From positions 1 through 18,820 of the forward strand of contig JAUZEM010000183.1 in NCBI GenBank assembly GCA_030839005.1: a stretch of 18,820 nucleotides of DNA, written 5' to 3'. The notes below the pieces were generated by a model. It was not told the DNA's origin. It ran no database searches and saw only the letters and a list, made by a program, of their open reading frames with translations. The first letter of the stretch is position 1. Each line of letters opens with the position of its first letter. Positions 1-7,410 of the stretch are shown one piece after another. The DNA is from Actinomycetota bacterium (GTDB taxonomy: Bacteria; Actinomycetota; Acidimicrobiia; IMCC26256; PALSA-610). The translations under genes and the position numbers were made by a program.

Positions 1-108
1 CAACGCCTGATAAGACGGCAACGCCTGATAAGACGGCAACGCCTGATAAGACGGCAACCCCGGATAAGACGGCAACGCCTGATAAGACGGCAACGCCTGA
101 TCAGGCGG
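1..108. repeat. 18-bp tandem repeat array, six copies, open at the left edge
   Basis: Six head-to-tail copies of CAACGCCTGATAAGACGG occupy positions 1-18, 19-36, 37-54, 55-72, 73-90 and 91-108 with no spacers. Copies 1, 2, 3 and 5 are identical; copy 4 has two substitutions and copy 6 has two (ending TCAGGCGG). The array starts at base 1, so it probably continues outside the window. Copy 6 contains the TGA stop of the HNH gene on the minus strand. Each ordinary copy carries a tandem TGA-TAA in one plus-strand frame, so a plus-strand gene arriving from the left could end in it. On the minus strand the HNH frame stays open through the visible array (Ser-Gly-Val-Ala-Val-Leu repeated). Confidence 0.97.
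94..107. other. Perfect 14-bp palindrome spanning the HNH stop codon
   Basis: CGCCTGATCAGGCG is its own reverse complement. It arises in the last repeat copy through the two substitutions that separate this copy from the consensus, and contains the minus-strand TGA stop at 101-103. Having no loop, it is a poor hairpin; a protein site or chance are both possible. Confidence 0.6.
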
Positions 109-610
109 AAACGGCCTCGGACCGACCGAGGTATTTGTGCCACACCGGGTCGATCGGCCCCGCGGAAGCGATGAGCGAAGTCGTTGCGTGTGGCGCGACG
201 GGCGGGCGGCGCAGCACCATCCCGCACTCGTTCGGGAGACGGGCCTCCTTGCGAGCGTTGCAGGAGCGGCAGGAGGCGACGACGTTCTCCCACGTGTGCG
301 CGCCGCCGCGCGAGCGAGGCAGCACGTGATCGAGGTTCTCGGCCGCGATTCCGCAGTATTGGCAACGATGCCCGTCGCGCGCGAAGACCGCGCGCCTCGA
401 GAGCGGCGCAGTCGCGCGGAAAGGCACCCGCACGAAATGCACCAACCGGACAACGGTGGGCACCGGGACGCTCCGGCGCTCGGAGCGGAACTCGGCGCCG
501 TTGCGATGGACGATCTCGGCCTTCTCCTTCAGCACCAGGACGACCGCGCGACGCGAGGACACGACGCAGAGCGGCTCGAAGCTGGCGTTGAGCAGTAGCG
601 ACCGGGCCAC
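101..610 (-). CDS. HNH endonuclease family protein
   Basis: A 169-residue protein with a C-terminal-half HNH nuclease domain. The zinc-binding CxxC pairs are C83/C86 (CQYC) and C114/C117 (CRSC), the conserved Asp-His is D94-H95 in a LDHVLPRSRGG segment, and N109 follows in TWENVV. This is the stand-alone actinobacterial HNH type, not a Cas9 or homing enzyme; the family binds a metal and cuts DNA, but the biological target is unknown. The N-terminal 70 residues (LLLNASFEPL opening) are typical of the family. The start is GTG at 610, chosen because a near-perfect Shine-Dalgarno GGAGGTGAT lies two bases upstream (613-621). A TACAAT -10 box is at 638-633. The stop lies inside the last copy of an 18-bp tandem array, so the C-terminal residues derive partly from repeat sequence. 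Confidence 0.93.
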   Translation of the reverse strand: MARSLLLNASFEPLCVVSSRRAVVLVLKEKAEIVHRNGAEFRSERRSVPVPTVVRLVHFVRVPFRATAPLSRRAVFARDGHRCQYCGIAAENLDHVLPRSRGGAHTWENVVASCRSCNARKEARLPNECGMVLRRPPVAPHATTSLIASAGPIDPVWHKYLGRSEAVSA

Positions 611-632
611 GGATCACCTCCCGTGCGGCGAG

Positions 633-638
633 ATTGTA
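633..638 (-). promoter_or_regulatory. Candidate -10 box for the HNH gene
   Basis: Read on the minus strand the hexamer is TACAAT, one base from the sigma-70-type consensus. It lies 22 bases upstream of the GTG at 610, leaving room for a short leader with the strong Shine-Dalgarno. I see no convincing -35 element, which is common in high-GC actinobacteria. Confidence 0.5.
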
Positions 639-705
639 CCGGCGCCGGCCGTCAGTGCCCGACGAATGACCCGCCGCTCGAACCGCGGCCCAGCCGACTT
701 CCGTC

Positions 706-728
706 GCCCGCGGACGTGAGCCGCGGGC
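706..728 (-). terminator. GC-rich hairpin directly after the stop of the 729-1004 gene
   Basis: Eight-base perfect arms GCCCGCGG (706-713) and CCGCGGGC (721-728) enclose a 7-base loop. The stem begins one base past the TAG stop (729-731) of the minus-strand gene. No T-tract follows, as is frequent for proposed intrinsic terminators in high-GC actinobacteria. The exact abutment to a stop codon supports both the terminator and the reality of the gene. Confidence 0.55.
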
Positions 729-1004
729 CTAATCCGTTCCCCGGCACCATTCGAGATAACGCAGCACATCGGCCACTCGCGGCGACGCGTCTTTGCCGTA
801 CGCCGTCTCGAGCCGGAACCGCACGTACGCGCGATCGGGGAGCGGGACGAACGGCGATCGCGTCCACCAACGCATGGGAACCGCCCGAGAGATCTGACGG
901 ATGGCGGCGAACCACAGGTGCGGCCGGCGCAGCACCGCCGAGCAGCAATGGAACCAAAATGCCGCGCCGTGCGTCATGCCTGGGTCGCCGCGATCCGGGC
1001 CCAC
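729..1004 (-). CDS. Small uncharacterised actinobacterial protein
   Basis: With the preferred start this is about 91 residues. The C-terminal two thirds contain an RRPHLWFAAIRQ segment, a WW pair, a PFVPLPD stretch, then YVRFRLETAYG and a C-terminal RYLEWCR. I recognise this as a recurrent small-protein pattern in actinobacteria but know no function; no catalytic motif or signal peptide is evident. The start is uncertain. GTG at 1004 is chosen because a TATCTT -10 hexamer lies seven bases upstream, matching the leaderless arrangement of other genes here. ATG at 1073 (114 residues) and TTG at 1097 are in frame but have no good ribosome binding site and crowd the divergent moxR start. ATG at 977 is another option. 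A strong hairpin follows the stop. Confidence 0.7.
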   Translation of the reverse strand: MGPDRGDPGMTHGAAFWFHCCSAVLRRPHLWFAAIRQISRAVPMRWWTRSPFVPLPDRAYVRFRLETAYGKDASPRVADVLRYLEWCRGTD

Positions 1005-1011
1005 GCCGGGC

Positions 1012-1017
1012 AAGATA
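1012..1017 (-). promoter_or_regulatory. Candidate -10 box for a leaderless transcript of the 729-1004 gene
   Basis: TATCTT on the minus strand, seven bases before the GTG at 1004. The overlapping plus-strand hexamer TAGCGT (1016-1021) is a weak candidate -10 for the divergent moxR operon about 80 bases downstream. Confidence 0.4.
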
Positions 1018-1099
1018 GCGTGGCGGCGGTAGTCGGCGTCTCCCGGGGACGACGGCGGCTTGCCGTGGCCCATGCCGCCCCCGACGGAGGTCGACAACG

Positions 1100-2071
1100 G
1101 TGCAAGCCGCGCCCCGCCCTGAACAGTCGTTCAAAGACCTCTTCGACGCCCTCGCCGCGCAGATCGAACGGGTGTTGCGCGGCAAGCGACGGGCCGTGCA
1201 CCTCTCACTCGTGTGTCTGTTCTCCGAGGGCCACCTGCTCATCGAGGACGTACCCGGGGTCGGTAAGACCTCCCTCGCGAAGGCCATCGCCCGATCGACG
1301 GGCGGCACGTGGCGGCGAGTGCAATTCACACCCGACCTGCTGCCGTCGGACATCACCGGCGTGTCGGTCTGGGACCGCGCACGCGGCGACTTCGAGTTCC
1401 GGCCGGGTGGTGTGTTCGCCAACGTCGTACTCGCCGACGAGATCAACCGCGCGTCACCGAAGACGCAATCGGCGCTCCTCGAGTCGATGGAGGAGCGCCA
1501 AGTCACCGTGGACTCGCAGACCTACAAACTGCCCCGCCCGTTCATGGTGATCGCGACGCAGAATCCCGTCGAGCTGGAGGGTACGTACCCCCTACCGGAG
1601 GCACAGCTCGACCGGTTCTTGTTGCGCCTGCAGATCGGTTATCCGGATCGCGACGCCGAGATCGCGATTCTCGACGCCGAAGGCGACGATCCCATCGAAC
1701 CCGACGAGCTCGAGCCGGTCACCGACGCGGAAACCGTCGCGGCATGGATATACGAGCTCGGACGCATCCACGTCTCGCCCGAGCTCCAGGGATACATCGT
1801 CGATCTCGCCGAGGCGACGCGCCATCACCGCGATCTCATGCTGGGTGTGAGCCCGCGCGGTGCGCTCGCGCTGCAGCGCGCCTCACGCGCGCTGGCCGCG
1901 AGCATCGGCCGCGCGTACGTGGTGGCCGACGACGTGAAGGTGCTCGCGTCGGCAGTCCTCGAACACCGCCTCCTCTTGTCGTCCGAAGCGATGATGCGCG
2001 GCGTGAACCCGGCCGACGTCCTGTCGGCCATCCTCGAAAGCGTGCCCGTCCCCGCGACGCGCGCGGGCTGA
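1100..2071 (+). CDS. MoxR-family AAA+ ATPase
   Basis: A 323-residue AAA+ ATPase of the MoxR type. The Walker A motif is VPGVGKTS with K56-T57, the Walker B is VVLADEINRA near residue 110, followed by the family hallmark SPKTQSALLESMEERQVT, and ATQNPVELEGTYPLPEAQLDRF carries sensor 1 and the MoxR signature. Length is normal for the family. MoxR proteins are thought to act as chaperone-like ATPases that mature or activate partner complexes, usually the vWA/DUF58 protein encoded next door. GTG at 1100 is chosen because GGAGG (1086-1090) lies nine bases upstream. The gene is first in an operon with the DUF58 gene (11-base gap) and the transglutaminase gene. Confidence 0.95.
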   Translation: MQAAPRPEQSFKDLFDALAAQIERVLRGKRRAVHLSLVCLFSEGHLLIEDVPGVGKTSLAKAIARSTGGTWRRVQFTPDLLPSDITGVSVWDRARGDFEFRPGGVFANVVLADEINRASPKTQSALLESMEERQVTVDSQTYKLPRPFMVIATQNPVELEGTYPLPEAQLDRFLLRLQIGYPDRDAEIAILDAEGDDPIEPDELEPVTDAETVAAWIYELGRIHVSPELQGYIVDLAEATRHHRDLMLGVSPRGALALQRASRALAASIGRAYVVADDVKVLASAVLEHRLLLSSEAMMRGVNPADVLSAILESVPVPATRAG

Positions 2072-2082
2072 GGCTCCGAAGC

Positions 2083-3270
2083 GTGCTGACCCGTCGAGGA
2101 TGGTCGTTCGTCGGAGCCGCCGTCGGGCTCTACGTCGGGGCGCGGTTGCTCGGGCTCGTGCAGCTCGCCGTGCTCGCCGTCGCGACGATGCTGCTCCTCA
2201 TCGGCGCGTACGCGTGGGTACGGGTCAAGGCTCCGGCGCTCGTCGCCCGCCGGAAGCTGAAGGAGCGGTTGCAGGTCGGGGTGGAGGGACGAGTCGACCT
2301 CGTGATCACGGCCGCGCGTCGCGGCCCGACGATCGCGGTCGCGGACGCGTTCGACCAGGGGCGGCGCGCGGCACGGTTCCTGCTCGCGCCCCTCGCCGAT
2401 GGTGAAGAGGCGCGCGCCGCGTACCGGTTCCCGACCGATCGGCGCGGGCACTTCGAGATCGGTCCGCTCCGCGCGACGCTCACCGATCCGTTCGGGCTCG
2501 TCTCGACGAGTCGCCGGGTGCTCGGCACGGAGGAGGTGATCGTCTACCCGCGCGTCCACGAGATCGTCCCGCCGCCCGACATCGGAGGTCTCGACCTCGA
2601 CCGTGACCATCCCGCGGTGCGGCCCCGGGTCGAATCCAGCGGCGACTTCATGACGTTGCGCGAGTACGCGCCCGGCGACGACCTCCGCCACGTCCACTGG
2701 CGGTCGACCGCGCGCCGCGGGCATCTGATGATGCGGCAGAACGAGACCCGACGGCGGGCGCCCGTGCTCTTGCTGCTCGATGTGCGACCCGCGACCCACG
2801 ACCGCGCGTCGTTCGAACGAGCGGTGGAGGCGGTCGCGTCGATCGCGACCGCGCTCGACCGCGCGGGCCGACCCTTCGAGGTCGCGTGGAGCACCGGCGT
2901 GAACATCGGAGCGCCCGGCCGCCGTCACCTCGCGCACATCATGGACGAGCTCGCGATCGTCGAGCCGCACGGCGCCGAGCGTCTGGTGATCGCGTCGACG
3001 CGCCGCCGCTCGAGCGCGCTCATCGCAGTCACGGGCCGGCTCCTCACCACCGACGCGGCCAGCCTCGGCATGCTCGTCCGCGACGGCGGGCTCCTCGTCA
3101 TGGTCCCGACGGCGGACCAATCGGCTCCCGTGGCACCCCGCGCCCGCCGATTCCGCTCGCTCGCCGTCGCTCACCACGAACGGCCCTTCGCCCACTCCTG
3201 GAACGAGGCGGTGCTGCAGTGGCAGCGCACCGGCAGCTTTCCTACGTCGTCGTCACCCGCGCACTCCTGA
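2083..3270 (+). CDS. DUF58 domain membrane protein
   Basis: About 395 residues. Two hydrophobic helices near the N-terminus (roughly residues 8-45) are followed by a soluble domain containing the DUF58 signature FMTLREYAPGDDLRHVHWRS near residue 189, then a vWA-like fold starting LLLLDVRPA. The metal-site motif of vWA domains (DxSxS) is degenerate here (D-V-R-P-A), so metal-dependent adhesion is doubtful. DUF58 proteins accompany MoxR ATPases and membrane transglutaminases; their molecular role is unresolved. GTG at 2083 is chosen because it gives the typical LTRRGWSF opening and sits 11 bases after the moxR stop. The reading frame is open well upstream within moxR, but that part is overlap with the real moxR gene. 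The 3' end overlaps the next gene by 52 bases. Confidence 0.9.
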   Translation: MLTRRGWSFVGAAVGLYVGARLLGLVQLAVLAVATMLLLIGAYAWVRVKAPALVARRKLKERLQVGVEGRVDLVITAARRGPTIAVADAFDQGRRAARFLLAPLADGEEARAAYRFPTDRRGHFEIGPLRATLTDPFGLVSTSRRVLGTEEVIVYPRVHEIVPPPDIGGLDLDRDHPAVRPRVESSGDFMTLREYAPGDDLRHVHWRSTARRGHLMMRQNETRRRAPVLLLLDVRPATHDRASFERAVEAVASIATALDRAGRPFEVAWSTGVNIGAPGRRHLAHIMDELAIVEPHGAERLVIASTRRRSSALIAVTGRLLTTDAASLGMLVRDGGLLVMVPTADQSAPVAPRARRFRSLAVAHHERPFAHSWNEAVLQWQRTGSFPTSSSPAHS

Positions 3271-5468
3271 CCGGCGGGGCGACGCTCGCCCTCGCCCGCG
3301 TCTTCTCGGGAGCTTCGTGGGTCGCGCCGCTGCTGCTCGCCGCGGCGCTGCCCGCCGCGATACTGACGCTGGGCGAACGCCGGCGTTGGCCTCCGCTCGC
3401 AACGATCGGCGTCGCGCTGGGCACGGGCGCGTGGCTCGCGATCCTCGTCGACGATCCCTCCGAGACCTTGGCCGGTCTCCCGACCCCGAGCGCGCTCGCG
3501 ACCGCGGGCCACGACCTGGCCCACGCCCCCCACATCTTGAGATCGGCGGTCGTCCCCGTCGCTCCGGTGGAAGCCGCGCTGATGCTTGCGGTGGTCGCGG
3601 CATTCGTGGCCGCCCTCGTCACCGAGCTGATCGCGCGACAGCTGGAGGCGCCAGTGGGCGCGATCGGTCCGAGCGTCGCGCTCTTCGTCGCGATGTCGGC
3701 GCTCGGCTCGGGTCGCTGGGCCCCCACCACCGCGTGCTACGCGCTCGTCGTTGTCGAATATCTCGTCGCGCTGCAACATTCCGAGCTCGAGACCCGACGC
3801 ACGTGGTTCCAGAGCGCCAAGAACCGGCGCTCCCACGTCGTCACCGGTGGCGCGGCCGCCGGTGCGCTCGTCGTCGCGGTCGCGATCACGCTCGGTCCGG
3901 GCATGCCGGGCGCGCGGGGCGAGGCGTGGATCCGGTACCGCTCGCTCGGTAGCGGGCGGGGATCGAGCATTCTCAACGTCACATCGCCGCTCGTCTCGGT
4001 CGGGGCGAAGCTGAACGGGCAGAACTCCACCAAGGAGGTCTTCAGCGTCCGCACGACCGAAGCGCGCGGCGACTACTGGCGCGTCATCGCGCTCGACCAA
4101 TTCCAAAGGGACGGCTGGGGCCTGAACTCCGACCAGCGGGCCGCATCGAAACTGCCGGGCCCCACACACCGCCCGGGTACGAGGTTGGCCACCCAGACGT
4201 TCCAGTTGGGGTCGATCGACGCCCGCTGGCTCCCGGCCGCCTACCGTCCGATCCGTATCGACGTGCCCGGAGCGCAGGTGCTCCCAGGTTCGACGTCACT
4301 GTTCCTCGACAATCCACTTTCGGGTCTCACCTACGTCGTCGAATCCGAGATCTCGAACCCGGACCTGTCCGTCCTCGATTCGGTGACGTTCGCCGACCTG
4401 CGGGACATGTCGGCCGACGTGGCGCTCCCGAGCACCTTCTCGGTACGCGCCCGCAAGTTTGCACAGGACGTCACGCGCGACGCCGAGACGCCGTACGGAA
4501 AGGCGTTCGCGCTCATGAACGTGTTCCAACATGCTCCGTTCACGTATGACCAGAGCGTCAACCTCGGAACGACGCCCAACGCCCTCAATCAATTCCTCTT
4601 CGAAACACAACGCGGCTTTTGCGAGCAGTACGCGGCGGCCTTCGCGGAGCTCGCCCGCGCGATCGGCCTGCCGGCTCGGGTCGCGGTCGGTTATCAGCGC
4701 GGCACCGCCGGGCCCGACGGGCTGTGGCACGTCAAGGAGCTCGACGCCCACGCGTGGCCCGAGGTGTGGCTCGGCCAGAGAGTGGGCTGGTACCGCTTCG
4801 AGCCGACGCCGGGTCGCACCGATCCCGTCACCGGACTCGGCGGCAGCGCCGCGGCGGACTCCGCCGGCTCGACGACGACCACACCGACGACGGCGGCGCG
4901 CACGACGACGCCGACCACCGCCTCGCTCACGCCCAACTCGTCGCCGTCGCAGATCCAGGTACAGCCACCGGCCACTCCCGCGGGCTCCCGCACGGGCGCC
5001 CACGTGCTCACGGCGTTGGCAGTCACGCTCGCGATCGCGGCCGTTGCGTTCGGCATGCTGCTCGCCGCGCTCGCGTTCGGTGCGTGGCGCCGCACGCGGC
5101 GGCGGCGCCACGATCCCGACGACCGGCGACGCGTGCTCGGCGCATGGACAGAGGCCCTCGAGCAACTCTCCGCGGCCGGCATCGAGCGCAAGCCATCGAC
5201 GACATCGCTCGAGTTCGCGCTGCGTCAGGCTCCGGCGCTCGGCGCGGGCGCAGCCGGTCCACCACTGATGGTCCTCGCGCGGTTGCACACCGCCGCGATG
5301 TACTCGCGCGATGCGCCGTCGTCCGACGAGGCCGACGAAGCGTGGGCGGGGGTCGACGCCATCGCCGGCGCGTTACGCGCAAACGTGCCGCGCGCGCGTC
5401 GGTTGCGGGTCCGTTGGTGGTCGGGGCTGCGTCGGCCGGCCCGGCACCGGGAAGACGCTCAGCCCTGA
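3219..5468 (+). CDS. Membrane transglutaminase-like protease (TgpA type) with DUF4129-like tail
   Basis: About 749 residues. Several transmembrane helices fill roughly residues 10-230, then comes an extracytoplasmic region with the transglutaminase core: catalytic C468 in RGFCEQYAAAF and H511 in ELDAHAWPEVW. The usual third residue, Asp, is Glu (E528, in WYRFEPTP), a form I recall as common in actinobacterial members. A Thr/Pro/Ser-rich linker (about residues 548-590) leads to a further membrane helix (about 595-622) and a cytoplasmic DUF4129-like C-terminal domain. Such proteins are presumed proteases or peptidoglycan-linked enzymes; substrate unknown. GTG at 3219 is inferred from the GAGGCGG just upstream and from where hydrophobic sequence begins. 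It overlaps the DUF58 gene by 52 bases, and its stop overlaps the convergent MerR gene by 10. Confidence 0.9.
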   Translation: MAAHRQLSYVVVTRALLTGGATLALARVFSGASWVAPLLLAAALPAAILTLGERRRWPPLATIGVALGTGAWLAILVDDPSETLAGLPTPSALATAGHDLAHAPHILRSAVVPVAPVEAALMLAVVAAFVAALVTELIARQLEAPVGAIGPSVALFVAMSALGSGRWAPTTACYALVVVEYLVALQHSELETRRTWFQSAKNRRSHVVTGGAAAGALVVAVAITLGPGMPGARGEAWIRYRSLGSGRGSSILNVTSPLVSVGAKLNGQNSTKEVFSVRTTEARGDYWRVIALDQFQRDGWGLNSDQRAASKLPGPTHRPGTRLATQTFQLGSIDARWLPAAYRPIRIDVPGAQVLPGSTSLFLDNPLSGLTYVVESEISNPDLSVLDSVTFADLRDMSADVALPSTFSVRARKFAQDVTRDAETPYGKAFALMNVFQHAPFTYDQSVNLGTTPNALNQFLFETQRGFCEQYAAAFAELARAIGLPARVAVGYQRGTAGPDGLWHVKELDAHAWPEVWLGQRVGWYRFEPTPGRTDPVTGLGGSAAADSAGSTTTTPTTAARTTTPTTASLTPNSSPSQIQVQPPATPAGSRTGAHVLTALAVTLAIAAVAFGMLLAALAFGAWRRTRRRRHDPDDRRRVLGAWTEALEQLSAAGIERKPSTTSLEFALRQAPALGAGAAGPPLMVLARLHTAAMYSRDAPSSDEADEAWAGVDAIAGALRANVPRARRLRVRWWSGLRRPARHREDAQP

Positions 5469-5878
5469 GCGGTGAGCCGTTCGACGAACGCCGCGCGCTC
5501 GAGGCTGAAGGCGCGTACGTCGGCATCGACGTCCGCGGCGACCTGGTCGACCGCCACGAACAGGGCAAGTTGACCCGCGCGCAACGCGTCGAGAATCTGG
5601 CCGTCGTCGTGGCAGGCCCAAACGTGGCGCCCGTCGGTGATGAGGCGCAGGCTCGTCAGATCGTGACCGGCATCGCGCACCGCCGTGAGGGCGGCGCGGA
5701 CGCGGATCGACGGGAGACCGGCGTCGAGCATCGATCGCACGACCCGCAACGCGACGAGATCGCGAAAGCCGTAACCGCCGTTGTCGCCCGGCTCGACGAG
5801 TCCCGAGCGCGACCAGTGCCGGAGCTGGCCGACCGTGCAGTCGGACAGACGTGCCGCTTGCGCCGCGGTGAAGCCCAC
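5459..5878 (-). CDS. MerR-family transcriptional regulator
   Basis: A 139-residue protein with an N-terminal MerR winged helix-turn-helix: FTAAQAARLSDCTVGQLRHW (residues 3-22), a wing region YGFRDLVALRVVRSML, and GLPSIRVRAAL, which is the usual helix after the wing. The C-terminal half (about 80-139) lacks the paired cysteines of metal-sensing members, so a metal sensor is unlikely; it may bind an unknown ligand. GTG at 5878 begins ten bases after the DUF3040 stop, implying co-transcription; no clear ribosome binding site is visible. Its stop overlaps the transglutaminase stop region tail to tail, so the two transcripts must be antisense at their 3' ends. Confidence 0.85.
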   Translation of the reverse strand: MGFTAAQAARLSDCTVGQLRHWSRSGLVEPGDNGGYGFRDLVALRVVRSMLDAGLPSIRVRAALTAVRDAGHDLTSLRLITDGRHVWACHDDGQILDALRAGQLALFVAVDQVAADVDADVRAFSLERAAFVERLTAQG

Positions 5879-5888
5879 CGTCGACGGT

Positions 5889-6269
5889 TCAGGAATCGTC
5901 GCGGCGGAAGCGTTCGCGCCATTGCCGCCCGCGCTCGCCGAACATGCCGCGCAAACCTCCCTGCGCGCGCAGGCCCCCGGTAAGGGTCTCGAGGCCGGCC
6001 CGTCCGAGCTTGCGCACGTGCCGCTCGATGACGAGTGAGCATCCGAGCATCACCGCGAAGCCGATCGCGCCGACCCATATGTTCGACGCGAACGTGAAGA
6101 CGAGCAGGACGAGACCGCCGAGCAGACCGAGCGCCGCCCAGCGGATCATCCGGGCCGAGTGGCGATACAGCGTGGTGCGCGATACCCGCTCACCGAGAGC
6201 CGGATCGGTCGCGTTCAGCTGGGCTTCGATCTCGCGGAGGATCTTCTGCTCTTCGTCGGAGAGCGGCAT
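5889..6269 (-). CDS. DUF3040 membrane protein
   Basis: A 126-residue protein opening MPLSDEEQKILREIEAQL, the characteristic DUF3040 N-terminus, with a hydrophobic segment at about residues 43-78 (one long or two short helices) and a basic Arg/Gly-rich C-terminus. DUF3040 proteins are small actinobacterial membrane proteins of unknown function that I recall lying near dinB and cell-division genes. ATG at 6269 is preferred because it matches the family start; an in-frame ATG at 6278 would add three residues. It lies between the oxidoreductase gene (70 bases) and the MerR gene (10 bases) in the same direction. Confidence 0.88.
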   Translation of the reverse strand: MPLSDEEQKILREIEAQLNATDPALGERVSRTTLYRHSARMIRWAALGLLGGLVLLVFTFASNIWVGAIGFAVMLGCSLVIERHVRKLGRAGLETLTGGLRAQGGLRGMFGERGRQWRERFRRDDS

Positions 6270-6339
6270 GGGCGCCATTCTCGCGCAGCCGGCGCGGGCC
6301 AACAACGCGCGGGCCGACGGGACGGGCCGAAATCCACGG

Positions 6340-7410
6340 TCAGTTGACCGATTTGGGCACGCCTCCGTCCGCCGCGGAGCGGTACACGAGGTCGACGAGC
6401 CGATGCGCCGCGAGCGCGTCGCCCGCGCGGGGGTGCCCGACCGGCGTTGCCGCCGGCGCCCTCCGAGTCCCCAGGCGTGAGAGAGAGTCGAGAAAGGCCT
6501 TCGACGGCTCGGCATACTGTGCCAGCGCCTTGGCGTAGACCGCGGGCAGGGTGAAGCGGCTGCTCCAGCTCGGCGCTTCGGATTCGATGAGGTGCTCTCC
6601 GTCGTCGGTCTGCACATGCAGCGGACCGAGATAGTCGTCGTCCGTCCAGAGCACCGCCTTCTCACAAAATACTTCGAGGCGCCGGCTCGACTCGCGGCTG
6701 AGCACCTGGTGCCAGACACTCGTCAGCTGAGCGACGGAGTCGTCGGCAAACGCGAACGTCGCCACCGCGGTGTCCTCGATGCCCGAATACCCGAAGCGCG
6801 ACGCCGTGCGCGCCGAAACCTCGACCGGATCGCCGAGCGTCCAGCGGAGCACGTCGACGTCGTGAATGGAGTGCTCGATGACGGTCCCGCCACCCGCGTG
6901 CTCGACGTCGGCTCGCCACGTCGAGCCGTACATGCCTTGCACCGGGAAGTACTGATCGTCGCGCATCACGGCCGCGAGCACGCGGCCGTGCTCCCCCGAC
7001 GCGACGACGCCCGCCAGGTTCCGGAAAACGGGAGCCCACCGCAACACGAGGCCGACCTGGTGCGGAACCCGCTCGAGCGCCGCCGCGACGCTCGTCGCGG
7101 TCGCGAGGTCGGGGGCGAGTGGTTTCTCGCAGAAAATCGGGAGACCACGATCAGCCGCAGCTTCCACCGCCGCAAGATGCCCGGCGGTCCAGGTGCACAC
7201 CCACACGGCGTCGACTGCGTCGAGCAATTCTTCGAGCGTCTCGCGCGGCTCACCGCCCTGATGACGCGCCACCTTTGCCGCCCGATCGGGGTCGTCGTCG
7301 AAGGTCGCCGTCAGGCGCGCGTCGATGAGCTCGGCGTCGGTGAGCTGCTGCAGCGCGACCGCGTGCACCGTCCCGATGTGTCCGCAGCCGACCAGGCCGA
7401 TCCGTATCAT
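6340..7410 (-). CDS. Gfo/Idh/MocA family NAD(P)-dependent oxidoreductase
   Basis: A 356-residue protein. The N-terminal Rossmann fold starts IRIGLVGCGHIGTVHA, with dinucleotide-binding GxGxxG at residues 8-13. K96 in the family signature FCEKPLA is the usual substrate-contacting lysine, and the HSIHDVDVLRW segment supplies the conserved Asp/His region of the C-terminal domain. Members oxidise or reduce sugars, inositols and related alcohols; the exact substrate cannot be read from sequence. The ATG start overlaps the dinB stop as ATGA (7410-7407), so translation is probably coupled to dinB, an unusual partner. About 70 bases separate its stop from the DUF3040 gene. Confidence 0.93.
   Translation of the reverse strand: MIRIGLVGCGHIGTVHAVALQQLTDAELIDARLTATFDDDPDRAAKVARHQGGEPRETLEELLDAVDAVWVCTWTAGHLAAVEAAADRGLPIFCEKPLAPDLATATSVAAALERVPHQVGLVLRWAPVFRNLAGVVASGEHGRVLAAVMRDDQYFPVQGMYGSTWRADVEHAGGGTVIEHSIHDVDVLRWTLGDPVEVSARTASRFGYSGIEDTAVATFAFADDSVAQLTSVWHQVLSRESSRRLEVFCEKAVLWTDDDYLGPLHVQTDDGEHLIESEAPSWSSRFTLPAVYAKALAQYAEPSKAFLDSLSRLGTRRAPAATPVGHPRAGDALAAHRLVDLVYRSAADGGVPKSVN

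Noticed and set aside
1..108. CRISPR array
   Set aside because: The units are contiguous direct repeats of 18 bp with no spacers, and no cas gene is present.
101..610. Homing endonuclease or mobile intron element
   Set aside because: The protein is the free-standing actinobacterial HNH type; no intein, intron fold or target-site duplication is visible.
1309..2082. Long N-terminal extension of the DUF58 protein
   Set aside because: The frame is open but lies wholly over the moxR coding sequence, is arginine-rich and lacks any domain; it is a high-GC shadow frame.
1825..3195. 456-codon minus-strand open frame
   Set aside because: Antisense to moxR and the DUF58 gene, with charged low-complexity composition typical of shadow frames in GC-rich DNA.
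2886..3218. N-terminal extension of the transglutaminase
   Set aside because: Open frame overlapping the DUF58 gene with Arg/His-rich sequence; the membrane protein plausibly begins at 3219.
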